A stretch of DNA of 64,000 nucleotides, taken from NCBI GenBank assembly GCA_035079005.1, contig CM068720.1, positions 31,223,383 to 31,287,382 on the forward strand, given 5' to 3'. Shown piece by piece: positions 1 through 10,859 of this stretch. The stretch's first letter is position 1; each line of letters starts with the position of its first letter. Under the pieces are notes generated by a model. That model was not told the DNA's origin, made no database searches, and saw only the letters and a program-made list of their open reading frames with translations. Source of the stretch: Fraxinus americana (taxonomy: Eukaryota > Streptophyta > Magnoliopsida > Lamiales > Oleaceae). A program made the position numbers and the translations under genes.

Positions 1-1206
1 AAAAAAACTGTCCATTTCTCCTCACGAGGAGTGAAATATTAAGTAGCAATCATACGTCAACTATTGACGTAATTACGAAAACGTCACTCACTAATTAAAA
101 TCAACGTGAAATACATGTAAGTTTTCTACTTTTTCAAGCTCGTGTCCCCTTTCACACTAGAGAGTCTCTTCAATATTTTAAATGAAAAATTTCACGAAAT
201 TTTATTAATATTAATAAAAAATGACAATTAAGATTATCTAAAAAATATAACAAATAATAAAAGTCTTAGTTTACCAAATATATTTGAATAATTTAACTTT
301 CAAAAATAAATTAAAAAATATATTTATTTCACTTAAATGAATGGAGGCAATAAAATGAATTATTAAAAATAAAAAATCGGAGGCCGCCCCGACCCCCACC
401 CGTTCCGTTGCCATTCCTAATATTGATGACAAAAAAATTCGTTAAACCTAATACACATGAGCATCGCCAGGGACGGGGAGATTAGAATTGTCAAAGAGTG
501 TAACTGAAGTTTGATCTTCCAGCTCTATCTCCATATCCGTGGTTGAACAAATGACTTCTACTCTACCAACTAGATAAAATTACAGGGAGAATTTTAGACC
601 ATGAATGAAGAAAATTGATGCAAGAAAAGTTCTAGGATTTCAATCTTTATTGACATCTGGATTCATTTGATCATGTAAAATGTAGCAAAAAGTTGTTGAA
701 TTTGCAATTTTGGAGGTAATGAAGTTGTAGATGCTGTTTAAGAATCAGGATTGTCATCTAGTTTTGTTCGACTAGTTAAGACATTAGATAAATAAATAAA
801 TAAATTTACACGCATCTACGACTTCATCAACACTCAAATTCTTTCATCGTTACTGATGTGGCTTTGATAATTAGAGAGGGAAAAAAAAGACCTGCTCCCA
901 CGCCACTCAAATCCTGATTATCGCGCTAGCTAAGAGAGGGACAACACTATGTGACAACTCCTTGTGGTCTCAATAGAACTACTTTGAGTGGTCTAAACTT
1001 CGTTCTCCAAGATACAGTTTTCACTACCTTAAAAGAGAGAGATGGGGCCTAGTGTGAACTCAATACGCAGAAATTCAGCTAACTAGAATCATTAAAGTGA
1101 AAAACTTGAATTTTTTCATCAAAACAATAATTATGAATTGTGGGTTTGTCAAAATTTGTTGAAGAATCATTACAAAAAAAACACGTTTTTTTATTTTTTT
1201 TCTCGC
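1..1206. other. AT-rich spacer, no gene recognised
   Basis: No reading frame with recognisable protein similarity, no RNA gene and no clear transposon ends were seen. A short GC-rich run at about 379-412 and long A/T runs are the only visible structure. Confidence 0.5.
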
Positions 1207-2740
1207 TGATAAGTGCATTTTATACATCTATTTAGGTCAATAAACATTGGCATTTGTTGATAAATTATATAAAATTATGGCTTAATTCGTTGTTTATTGT
1301 GTGATTTAGGAATATATTGATGAATTTGGTGGATTTGGAGAAAATGAGCGGAAAAGGACCAAATTGGAGAAAATCGAAAGTTCGGAGCAAACATGCAAAT
1401 AATCAATACATGGGACAGACTTCGAAATCAAGATTTGGGCATGCCGGGAATCAATTGAACAAGAAATGAAGGCACTGGAACGAGAAGGGGTGAAAAAAAG
1501 GAACTAAAGAGCAACCAAAATGCAAATTGCCAAAAACAAGCCTATGCAAGCCTATGTGGTCATGATCGAAACATTAACGGACAAAAATGCAAATTGTAAG
1601 CCAAAAACAAGCCTATTGCGGTCGCATCTACCATTCCAAGAATAAAAATTGGAGGATTCTTTTGTTCTATGTGGTTGCATCTTATCCTTCCATGCGGCCA
1701 CATAGAGGGTTTTCGAAGCAAAATTATCAATTTTTCTTATTCGACTCAAACTCTTATGAAAAGAACTTTGGGGACGTTTTAAAAGACCTAGAGCTGCCCA
1801 AAACAGAGGAGGAGATATTCCACCATACTTTGAAAGAAAAATGAGAGATTTTACATCAAGGAACGAGGAATTCATCGCTTGTGGACGGAATTACATCGGA
1901 TTATTGAAAATTTGAAGATTCCTCTATTAATTCTTAACTTGGGTGATATTCTTCTCGTAATTTTTATAGAAATATGCTAGGCTAGAACTTTTTTTGTATT
2001 GGATGGATGGCAAGACTTCTTGAGTTCTAGTTTTAATTCGAGACTTCATAACTTTAGTTAAATTCTTGCATTATGATTTCATAAACATTAATCTTTATGT
2101 TGTTTTGATGTTTGCACACCATTAGAACATTATGACAATAAATTGCTTATTCATAGTGTTGAAAAAATCACGATAAGTAGAACGCTGTGTATGGAACACA
2201 CGGACAATAAATATTAGGAATAATATTTATAGCGTATGCGGTCGTGTGAGATAATCATGAATGTAAATGCATATTTTTCATATGAATTCGAACTAGAAAT
2301 AGGGTCGAGTCATGTTAAACTTAGGTTATTATATCTTGAAAAAGAATAATAAATAAAAACGGATTATCGACTATCACAAATGCATGAATTACATTAATTA
2401 ACACAAGTCGGGAATTGGAATTAGAAATTGATTAGTTGAATCTGATATCCAATACATTCCCTCGTACCTGATTTAAAAACCATATTTAATTGCTTTCGTA
2501 GGAAAAAATTAGCATAATTAAAAAAACAATCAATCTTTTTTGTTAAAATGATTGATTTTGATAATATCGAATATACTAAAATTAAACATTATTCTCTGTA
2601 GGACGATATTTTCTCATCACATTATTACTTATCGAAGAAAACATACACTTGAGGGATTTCATCGTAACACTCGCCATATGCTCTTCCATGGGTTGGGGCA
2701 AGACAGAAAAATCATTATTTCAATACCATCACCTTAACGA
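1207..2740 (+). mobile_element. GATAAGTG-family LTR-like segment
   Basis: The segment opens with GATAAGTGCATTTTATACA. This matches, in the opposite orientation, the outer end of the nested element at 23095-24582 and the short end at about 3672-3690. The interior has the same flavour as that nested copy, including a passage on the Cys-free ...GGCCACAT... theme near 1700 that recurs near 24000. No gag or pol frame is present. I read it as a solo LTR or non-autonomous LTR-type element. The 3' limit is a guess, because the last few hundred bases do not align obviously with the other copy. Confidence 0.4.
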
Positions 2741-3600
2741 GAGGAATAATAGAAGAAAGCTCCATCGTTCTCACTAAAACGTTTACTATAATCAAACACA
2801 AAATGGTATCTATGGTTAACTATCTTGGGTTAACTGACTTAAAACTTGTTACAGGAGTCATTTTAGTCGCTTAATGGAGAAGAGTCTGCACTTAAGATGT
2901 GAAAAATAATTATGAGCATAAAATATTGAAAAATATGGAAAATAAACATGCAAAAAGTCGGGGGGAGAAAAAAAAATATCAATACAAAATGAGCTTTTAT
3001 TTAAAGGTCTCAATGTGCTTTAAATGGTTTGCCTTTCATAAGTAGAGGAATATACTTATTGGCAGTAATGTTTAGCATGTCATTTCTCACAAAATTAAGG
3101 TTTGGAGTCCTGTTTACAAATGATTAGTGACACTTTACACACATGAATCACTTATACAATTTACTACATGATAACTTGGACTAAGTATGCGGGAAGGTTT
3201 ACTGTACGTTGATTATACTTATGCATGCTAACAACTGCAGTTTTTACGTTTATGTTAAAAGTTTGTGTATCCCTTCGTCATTTGTGACCAAAAGCGGGAG
3301 AGAGTATTTATAAAAATTATTTATAAAAGATTTTATCATTTTATATATACGGGTCACTGGGGAAAGACATAGATATATTTGCATAGTGCATAAAAACATT
3401 GAAAACTTGCAGTAAGGGGGAGAATGTGCATTGCATATCATATGCATAGTCTTTTAAGTTTTGATGTTTTGTGATGTTAATGTTTTAGTTGGTGTTTTGA
3501 TTGACAATAATGTCACGTCTCAAATTAGCATGCTTATTTGTGTTGTGTTCATGAATTTTTGATTTCCTGTATCACGTATTTTGATAATATATTATCCTAA
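2741..3600. other. Non-coding stretch, nothing recognised
   Basis: AT-rich sequence with short open frames only. It may be internal sequence of the neighbouring LTR-like elements, but no primer site, purine tract or protein domain could be seen. Confidence 0.4.
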
Positions 3601-3690
3601 ATTGTTGTATTTTGATAATATATTATCAAAAGAACTATCAAATATCGCTATTTTAGACCCCGAATAAGTGTATAAAATACACTTATCGAC
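3600..3690 (-). mobile_element. Minus-oriented end of a GATAAGTG-family element
   Basis: Read on the minus strand, the sequence starts GATAAGTGTATTTTATACAC, the same terminal motif as at 1207 but inverted. It sits exactly where the formin frame (3683-5434) stops resembling a formin, so this insertion or rearrangement may have removed the FH2 domain. Only the end is recognised; the inner extent is unknown. Confidence 0.35.
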
Positions 3691-4133
3691 TGCAAGCAAT
3701 TGATAAGCCATTGGAAAGTGGAGCTGGAACATTTTGGCAATTTCTTGCAATGTCTTCCTTCTGAATGGAACCAGGAGGTGGTGCTGGTGCTGCTGAAGAT
3801 CTAATGGTGGAAACCGTGATTTGTCCTGAACATGGAGGTGGAGGAGGTGCTGCTGCTGCTGAAGATCTAATGGTGGAAACCGTGGTTGGTCCTGAACATG
3901 GAGACGGATGAGGTGCTGCTGCTGCTGAAGATCTAATTGTGGAAGCCGAGGTTGGTCCAGGTGGAGGTGGAGATGGAGATGGAGATAGGGTGGCAGGTAT
4001 TGCTGAAACTTTAGCTCGGAGCAGGAATGAATATTGAGAGGTGGTTAAAGAAGAAGTCCTGGATAATGGAGGTGAAGGAAGGAAACAAGCGGATGAGTTC
4101 TTTACAGTTGACCGACTTGATGAAGACGGTAGT

Positions 4134-4165
<32 letters not shown>

Positions 4166-5434
4166 ATGGCGATGAGCTAATGATGTGTTCCTCAGAGTGG
4201 GAGGTACACTTGTTTGGGAGAGAACATGTAGAGAGAGGGGGGAATAGGACTTAATGTTGGTTTCCTTTGAGAGAAATTCGTCTCTGAGAAAGGAAGTGGA
4301 GGAGGGGAGGAGGCAAAGGAGCTGATGACTGTTTCCTAGGCAAGGAGCATTCACCTGTTCCTAAGAAGGAAGGAGGACGAGGAGGAGCTGTTGATAGGTT
4401 CTGAAGAGAGGGAGCTGCTTCTGTTCCCGATAAGGGAGGAGGAGGAGGAGGAGAGAAAGGAGCTGAAAGTTGGTTCCTAAAAGAGGGAGAACCAACTTTT
4501 CCCGAGAATGGAGGTGCAGGCGGAGGAATGGAGGGAAGGGAAGGAGCTGGCAGCAGGTTCCTAAGAAAGGGCAGCAAAGCTGTTCCCGAGGAAGGAGGTG
4601 GATAGGGTATAGAAACAGGATTTAAGTTGGAAAACGAAGATGAGATGGAAGCAGAAAAGAGAGAAGATAGCAGATGAAGATCAAGCAGCAACTTTAATCC
4701 AGTCTGCCCTGATATTTTAGCGTCTCCGCTAAATTTATCATTCGGATCTGAAATGGAAAAGTGACAAGAAAATTTTGGTGGTGGCAGTGGCTGCGGCGTC
4801 GTAGGCAGTGTATGTGGCTCTGTTGATTGAAGGAGTGACCGTGGAACTGACTACTGCAACGATGGTGATGGCTGCAACGATGACGGCAGAGGCACTTGAC
4901 TAGAGAGAGTTTGAGACAATTGTGATGAAGACGAGTGACAAGCAGATTGTAGCGGTGGTAGTTGTCGTGATGGAGGAAGAGGGGAAAGTTTTGTTACCGT
5001 TTCAGAATTGAAAGAAATCTGCCCTGAAGGAAGTGCCACACGTGGCAGAGGTACAGACGAACTATTGGGTTGTGCTGGCTTCAATAGACCTGGAACAGAT
5101 GCTGAAATAGACAATTGTGGAGTAACTGGGTGCCAGACTTGATCGTGCAGTAGTTCTGTAATCCCAAGTAATGAGGATGAACTTTGGAATCTGGAAAGTG
5201 CTACAGATGAACCTTGCAAGGAACTATAATACGAAGCTGGATTAGATAGTGAATTTTGAGAAATTTGTGGAGAAATGATATTCAATTCACGATGCCTTTT
5301 GAACAGAAAACTGCACTTCTTGTGTCTTCATCTTGTTTGTAATCAAGTTCAAATGTAGATATGATTTAGAAGTTGCCAAAGGTGTTTCAGTTGGCATTGC
5401 CTGCACAGAACTTTTAATGTCATTTTCGAATTCT
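3683..5434 (-). pseudogene. Class II formin fragment, proline-rich FH1 region
   Basis: The minus strand encodes long Ser/Pro-rich stretches with an uninterrupted run of at least eleven prolines and repeated blocks containing STIRSSAA. This is typical of the FH1 linker that binds profilin-actin in formins. The open stretches lie in different frames (4851-5285, 4251-4691, 3683-4354), so several frameshifts are present. Formin PTEN-like and C2 exons lie upstream on the same strand in the expected order (16133 down to 9162), which is the main reason to assign this to a formin rather than to an extensin or other proline-rich protein. No FH2 actin-nucleating domain follows; the sequence passes into an LTR-like end at about 3690. 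Non-functional. Confidence 0.65.
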
Positions 5435-5585
5435 TTAGGGGATGTTGTCTTTGCTGTTTTCGGACTGTTTTCTATTTTCGAATTTTCAAAACATTGAAAA
5501 TGCGTTCTCTTCCTCATTTTCGAAAATGAATTTTGGAAAACATAAAAATAATTTCTACTGAAAACTCAAAATAGCTAAAAAGCCA

Positions 5586-5985
5586 TTTTGAGCGTTTTCT
5601 TCAAAAAAGAGCGACTCCATGAAAACACGGAAACAACCTCGTTTTCTATTTCCCCAAACTTCTTCCTCTTGAGCTCCAGATCTTCCATCAATAACTTCCA
5701 CGGCCCGCCAGCTAAGCCACCGGATCTCCGCACCACCGGCTCTCCCTCACCTTCATCTACAACATCCGACCATCGTCTACCCGCAGTATGCCAGAAACAG
5801 CTCCAATTCCCATCTAAAATTGTGAGCGCAGTCCCTGTTTCTCCCAAGTTACTTCCACATTCAGTTACCCTCTCGATCGTGGAGCACCACCACAAGATTT
5901 CTCTCAACCAGCCGCATCTAGTTCTACCATGGGTCAACCTCAATTTCGTCCATAATCGACTGTGCTTGTTGGAGCAGTCCGTGAG
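5586..5985 (+). other. Possible leader exon of the captured BTF3 copy
   Basis: A C-rich block (about 5690-5800) ends at GTGAG followed by gtttgt at 5986, which can serve as a splice donor. The BTF3 ATG at 7326 directly follows a ttgacag acceptor, so an untranslated first exon is needed upstream and this block is the best candidate. A 144-codon open frame crosses the block on the + strand but shows no recognisable family. Assignment as leader is inference. Confidence 0.3.
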
Positions 5986-6645
5986 GTTTGTAAAATTCTT
6001 TTTGACCTTAAATTCTTTTTAAGCGTGTGGTTGCCTAGAACTCTTTGGTCGTTGGGGAAGTGTATTGATGAAGTTTGTGATTAATTTAAGTGGTGAATTC
6101 CTCATATATAACTGACGGTAATTGATAATAAAGTAGAAGCATTGTTGTTAAGTGAGCCCACAAACTGTAGGGTTGGTGCTATTGAAGTGGAGGAGGTCCA
6201 AGAAGAAGGAAATACCAGTGGGGTTGGTGCATCAAAGTGTATGAGGTACTTTCTTAGATCTGTTAGAATTCTTTTCCATTTTTTTGGTAAATGTATGCAC
6301 TTCAATTGGCAAGGAGGATTGACAAGGAGTATGATGTGGTGTTGGTACTTTTGTGTTTTGCACTAACTGATTATTAGCTTATATTATATTGCCTGCATTT
6401 GTTGCTATGTAAACAACTGGTTATTAGCTTGTATTATATTTGTGGTACCTTGCTGATTCTTACATCATTTGAAGTTTTGAATGTAATAGAAAGGGTATTT
6501 GATAGATATATTTGCTGTGACACCATATTTATTGGTGGTGGAGGTGAAGAAGTCTAGTGGTGATACTTTGGAATAGTTTGGAATCTTGTGAGTTGTGGTT
6601 CGTCAATTTTAGTGTGCGCTATGTATGAATTCTTTGTAATGCTAA

Positions 6646-6723
<78 letters not shown>

Positions 6724-7325
6724 TGTACCACTTGTGCTGATGAGTTATTGCTCGCTTCACTCTCTCACTTCAACTCATGATTGCATTTGCCTTTTCATCT
6801 TCATATTGTCTGCTCGAATCCTTCATATTTCCATCATTCTGTGCTTTATAGCCACTTTTAAGGGTATATGTATTTGCACAAGGAATCTGCAGTATGTTGT
6901 ACAGAGAATGAAACTGTGATGTATTTATGAAATGGATTAATATTGTCCTCATTTTTCCTTGAAGTAGAATTAATAAAATTGAAATTTCATTTTATCTTTA
7001 TTAGTGGATTAATATGTCATTGTTAGTTCAGGGAGCTACTATCATGTTGTCTACAAAGTGCACTTCTAAGTTGGATAAATTAGTATGCAGATGTCTGTGG
7101 TAACTGGTAACATCAGTAGTTTGTACTAATGCCAGATTGATTTGTTTCCTTTCTAACTCGTGACCTTTCCTAATGTGGTCGATGCTATTTTAGCGAATGG
7201 GATGTTTAGTGGGTTGACATACTTCATTATGCATTTCTTTAGATAGGTCGACGGTTTTGTAGAATTTTTTGTATGCTTTAGTGAAACTTTTGACCTGTTT
7301 TTTCTTCTTCTTTTGTCATTGACAG
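5986..7325 (+). other. Putative 5' UTR intron of the BTF3 copy
   Basis: This is AT-rich sequence between the putative donor at 5986 and the acceptor ending at 7325. It contains the (TA)36 run at 6649-6720 and short open frames without recognisable similarity. Confidence 0.3.
6649..6720. repeat. (TA)36 microsatellite
   Basis: Thirty-six uninterrupted TA units are read directly. The open frame crossing it encodes only alternating Ile/Tyr and is not a gene. Confidence 0.95.
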
Positions 7326-8058
7326 ATGAATGTGAAAAAGCTAATGAAGATAGCTGGTTCAGTCCGAATAGGTGGGAAGGGTACCATGAGAAGGTTTGTA
7401 TCTATGTTATCATTCGGAGTTTCTTTTTTTTTTACATTCTTCACAAAAAAAAACATTCTCTGTTGAAATCATAATTTGTATAGAGACTGCATATACATTT
7501 TGTACTAAGTTGGAACACAAGTTGAATATAGTTAGATTGTATACTTTTTTGTCGAAGTTGTTTAATATATGCCTTCAATCACAGGAAAAAAAAGAAGGCT
7601 ATTCACAAGACAAACACCACATATGACAAAAGACTTCAAAGCACCCTGAAGAGAATAGGTGTCAATGCAATACCTACAATTGAGGAGGTCAATATTTTCA
7701 AAGAGGATGTAGTCATCCAGTTCCTAAACCCTAAAGGTACACATGAAAACTGAATCTGCATTTTGTCTTTTAGATTGGCGCTAACTGTTGTTTTCTCTGT
7801 TATTTAGTTCAAGCTTCTGTTGCTGCCAACACTTGGGTTGTTAGTGGCACTCCTCAAAACAAAAGTACGTTTCCCTTCTCTTATTGAAAAAGTTATAGTG
7901 GTTTCTTTTTAGTCTTTAGTGATTCGAGTGTTTCTATACTGTTATTCTAGACTTCAAAACTGGTTTTTGGTCATTGAGTTAGTTTGTTTCTCAGCACCTT
8001 TATTGTCGGCACTGATAACTTGGAGAATCTGAAGAAAGTGGCAGAGCAGTTCCATTGA
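7326..8058 (+). pseudogene. BTF3 / NAC-beta subunit copy, 3' end decayed
   Basis: Three exons splice cleanly: 7326-7393, 7585-7736 and 7808-7864, each with AG/GT borders. They encode the conserved start of basic transcription factor 3, the beta subunit of the nascent-polypeptide-associated complex that shields new chains at the ribosome. Recognisable pieces are MNVKKLMKIAGSVR, GGKGTMRR, KRLQSTLKRIGVNAIPTIEE and NTWVVSGTPQ. A run of four lysines after MRR is one longer than the KKK I expect for the family. The fourth exon is degraded. Its beginning (from about 7951) does not keep the family sequence, a fragment LENLKKVAEQF is still readable at about 8019-8052, and TGA follows at 8056-8058 where family members continue. 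Introns are retained, so this is a DNA-level copy and not a processed one. It lies inside the TTA-flanked element at 5438-8958. Confidence 0.8.
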
Positions 8059-8232
8059 CAGAGGGAAACTAGTGCTAGTGCTACTTTGATGCCTGACAAT
8101 CATCTTCATGCCTACTTCAGATATCTTGTCGACCATCTGGAACTTTTGCATTTTGACATTGATGGAAACTCTCAAAATGAGAGGGAAAAAGCTGGTAGTG
8201 AGCACAATTATCTTGACCGCCTTGGAAGTTGA
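8059..8232 (+). pseudogene. Open fragment fused in frame behind BTF3, origin unclear
   Basis: Directly after the stop in the BTF3 fragment, the same frame stays open for 57 codons and ends at TGA 8230-8232. The peptide contains HAYFRYLVDHLELL and SEHNYLDRLGS, which do not fit the acidic C-terminus of BTF3. The wording of LVDHPELL-like and YL-RLGS-like motifs faintly recalls plant SURP-type splicing factors, but this is from memory and weak. It is best described as a piece of another gene, joined to BTF3 within the same mobile unit. Confidence 0.4.
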
Positions 8233-8976
8233 GTGTTGTACTCGTTATGCCCGCATAAGAATGAAAATATTCATCTAAGAATTCAATAGTTGGAATAATA
8301 GCTGTGGGTCATGGCTGCTAATGTTCAATGGGTCAAAGTAGATATCTAACATTGATTTACTTGTACAAATGATCAAATGTTGCATATTTATTCTTCTTTT
8401 AATTAGAACATTTGGTAATTTTTTTGTTTATTCATGTAAAAATATTTAATAAATTTTGTTAATTTGTTGAATTCATTGTAATGGTCATTACTTATTTGTA
8501 AAATACCATGTTTTGCTTGTTATGTTACCTTTCTTTAGTTTAAGTTGCACATAAGAGTGAAAAATGGTTTCCTTCTCTGAAATTATAGTTCAGAAAATTT
8601 GTTACCTTTGTGTGAAGAATGTGATGAAGATAATATATGCATTTTTTGTAGTTCTGGACATAGAAATAAGACAAAGCATTTGAATTAGACAAGAGAATTT
8701 TTGCAATGTTACCTTATTAATTTTTTTCTTTTAAACTATTAAAATTTATTGAATAATCAGGTTTATTGAATAAAATATTCTCAAAAATATATTCTCAAAA
8801 TTTCAAAGTAAACGCACTTTCAAGTTTTTTTTTTTTTTTTGAGAAACAGTTTTCAGAATGACAAAGAGAACGCGTTTTCATCGATTCCAAAACAGACACT
8901 CAAAACAGAAAACACAAAATGAATTCAAAACACAAAACTGAAATTGGAGAAAACATTGTTAATGCAAAACATTGTT

Positions 8977-9264
8977 AATGCACTTTTCAGGCTGCTATAG
9001 AAAAAAAAGCTGAAGATTGGTTTTATTCAAAGAATTAATGGAGAGAAATTGGAGATTGCCTCTCCCCAAAGTGTGCAAGCCTCTTCTTCTATGGCAGGAC
9101 TCGGTTCCTGGAATCCAACATCTTTAATGCCATTGGAAGAAACACTAACAATGTTTTCGTTTTGCACACTCTGGGGAGAGGCAATCTCCAATTTCTCTCC
9201 ATTAATTCTTTGAATAAAACCAATCTCCAGCATTTTTTTCTATAGCAGCCCTGAAAAGTGCATT
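8977..9264. repeat. Long inverted repeat, about 100-bp arms and 83-bp loop
   Basis: The left arm (8977-9078) is nearly the exact reverse complement of the right arm (9162-9264). Shared stretches include CTGCTATAGAAAAAAA, GATTGGTTTTATTCAAAGAA and GAGATTGCCTCTCCCC, with only about five differences visible. The right arm is the original formin sequence on the minus strand, since it continues the open frame of the post-C2 region. The left arm is therefore the inverted duplicate. A transcript across it, from either strand, would fold into a nearly perfect hairpin. The left arm abuts the gene-carrying element, and a 16-bp direct repeat (AAAACATTGTTAATGC) lies at the border. Confidence 0.9.
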
Positions 9265-9537
9265 CTCCAAGAGTTCATTTTTCTCACTTAGTGTAAATCC
9301 GTTCTCCAAGTTTTCTTTTCTAGCACTGCGGAAAGGAACAATCTCCAGTTTCTCTTGGAGAATTTGAGGTTCAAGCATATTTACTGCAGCATCTGTCTTT
9401 GGTTCCAGCCAGTCCACACTGCCAAAAATTTCTTGAATTTTTGCAAATGCTTCAATAGGTAGACCTTCCTTGTCTTCAACACTCGTTAAATCAAGCCTGG
9501 CCAATGAAGATGAGGAATCCATACCTGAGAAGAGAAA
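9162..9537 (-). pseudogene. Class II formin fragment, exon after the C2 domain
   Basis: From the acceptor ending at 9538 the minus strand encodes FLFSGMDSSSSL followed by EGLPIEAFAKIQEIF, SVDWLEPKTDAA and LQEKLEI. This is the conserved segment immediately after the C2 domain of plant class II formins (AtFH13/18/20 type). The frame is open down to the region of the inverted repeat. In an intact gene the FH1 region would follow; here the inverted repeat and the 3.5-kb element separate the two parts. Confidence 0.8.
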
Positions 9538-9649
9538 CTTCAACCAACCAAAAGATGACACTTCAGAACTCAAACAACGTCGTGCCTTAGCGGATACATT
9601 CAAAAAAAAAAAAGTTAAAACAAAACAAAACAAAAACAAAAACTTTTAT

Positions 9650-9871
9650 CTCTGCCGTGAAGTCCTTTGGAAATTGATCCTTGATGTCCCATAGGGTATC
9701 AATTTCATCACGGTTAAGCATCAATATATTTGATCGGATAAATGCCGTGTTAAACATTACCTGAAACATCATCTCTTCATGATCTAGATCACCATCCAAC
9801 GTAATACACTTAGGCACAACATCACCTTGTACATGGCAATTGATATCAATTTTAACAAGTTCACAGTTTGC
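9650..9871 (-). pseudogene. Class II formin fragment, PTEN-C2 exon
   Basis: After a clean acceptor (ttacag, ending 9872) the minus strand encodes a C2-domain segment with INCHVQGDVV, EEMMFQVMFNTAFIRSN, MLNRDEIDTLWD and KDQFPKDFTAE. In the related genes this domain is thought to help membrane association of class II formins. The expected donor after GCAGAG reads AT in place of GT (9648-9649), so splicing to the next exon at 9537 should fail. The open frame itself is intact. Confidence 0.85.
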
Positions 9872-10034
9872 CTGTAATAAAATGTGAAGATTCTAAGAAG
9901 GATAAAAGCAATGTCTTCTAGAATCATATATTTCCAAACTAACTGCTATAGTTAGATTAAAGATGCATGTTAGAAAATTTTAATTGACTCAATTTTATAT
10001 TCCAAGATTGAGCTGATAATATGATTCATCTTAT

Positions 10035-10088
10035 TTCTACAAATCATCATACTTAGACAGGTTTATGTGAAGACTTTGAAGTTCAAAA
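10035..10088 (-). pseudogene. Degraded formin exon between phosphatase-like and C2 parts
   Basis: Class II formins have a short segment ending in a basic stretch between the phosphatase-like and C2 parts. The minus strand here reads F-stop-TSKSSHKPV followed by further stops, recognisably the LFSTPK-type segment after decay. No intact alternative was found between 9872 and 10152. Confidence 0.4.
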
Positions 10089-10152
10089 ACTTCATTCATT
10101 CCATAAAAGGATATCTTGAATATTCTTTAGGTTAAAATAACATATTGTGAAC

Positions 10153-10578
10153 CCATATATCCTAAATATCGGATGACAATCCCCCTCTCCATCCATATTA
10201 GGAATGAGTCTAAGGATGATAAAATCCAATGTCAATGCCCTATCCAACGGAGACCATTGTGAGCCCACATTCCTTCTCGAGACATATTGTAAATATCTCA
10301 ATTGTAGAGGCAATGGATTCAGAGGTGACAACAATTGCAAAGGTTGAAAAGGTGCTTGGTGGTATATCATGTCTAAAGTTTTCTTTTCCCCAGTGTATTG
10401 CTTCCGATAAATCAAGAGGGCAACCAACATGAAAACCAGAATCGGCAACCCACCATTGTCACAGTGCATCAAGAGCACGTTCATTTTCCCGAGTGAAAGC
10501 CAATTTTTGCTCGATCTCATAAAGTGGTGGATCATTTCAATGGGGAGCAACGGGTAATTTTCATATTGATGAGGATAG
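10153..10578 (-). pseudogene. Class II formin, PTEN-like exon (3' part)
   Basis: This is the 3' part of the phosphatase-like exon, running to a donor GG/GTTCAC at 10153/10152. It carries EMIHHFMRSSKNWLSLGK, LIYRKQYTGEKKTLDMIY, LRYLQYVSRRNVGSQW and DRALTLDFIILRLIP. The catalytic-loop position reads HCDNGGLP. Formin relatives have HCERGGWP, so the arginine of the phosphatase-type loop is missing here. Formin PTEN-like domains are generally regarded as non-catalytic. The exon is cut after the MDY codons by the copia element at 10579; the 5' part lies at 15353-15542. Confidence 0.85.
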
Positions 10579-10859
10579 TGATGGATTATTGAAGTCAAAG
10601 AGGAGGGAAAGTTGTTTCATTCAGTCACACAAAATGGTAGTGCTCGGTTCCATACATATAGCCATACATTGATACAAAATAAAATGATTTTCTACCAATT
10701 ATTCTACCTACTACCACTACACTTTGTTTGTCTAATACAACAACTTGTAATCAAAACAAACTAATCTAACTAACCATCATAGCATAAGCTAGACAATTAA
10801 ACAAAAAACGTGTGACAATACAACTTTGTAACAACAAAAGTGTCACACTTAATTCATCA
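10579..10859 (-). repeat. Copia A 3' LTR
   Basis: 281 bp matching 15067-15347. The minus-strand purine tract next to it reads AAGGAGGAG (10860-10868), the expected plus-strand priming site. The left flank is GATAG. Confidence 0.95.

Larger units (their letters stand above)
5438..8958. mobile_element. Gene-carrying Tourist/Harbinger-like element (Pack-type)
   Basis: The left end begins GGGGATGTTGTCTTTG and the right end, reverse-complemented, begins CAATGTTTTCTCC. Both are flanked directly by TTA (5435-5437 and 8959-8961). Beyond the ends, the subterminal sequence rich in TTTTGAG and GAAAACGCG resembles the compact MITE at 57626-57919. The left 150 bp matches that MITE's right arm, including GCGTTCTCTT and ATTTTCGAAAA. 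The right 100 bp matches its left arm, including TTTTGAATTCATTTTG. No transposase is visible. Inside lie a spliced BTF3 copy, a second open fragment and a (TA)36 microsatellite. Formin sequence lies on both sides, so the element probably inserted in the formin locus. The terminal match is imperfect and the right edge sits next to a 16-bp direct repeat, so the exact end may be off by a few bases. Confidence 0.6.

Noticed and set aside
3683..4691. Extensin or arabinogalactan-type gene from the proline-rich frames
   Set aside because: No signal peptide or SPPPP repeat pattern; the frames are shifted and lie downstream of formin exons on the same strand.
5588..6022. 144-codon + strand frame as a separate gene
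   Set aside because: No family resemblance; position fits a leader exon of the captured BTF3 copy better.
6554..6760. Open frame across the (TA)n run
   Set aside because: It encodes only alternating Tyr/Ile from a microsatellite.
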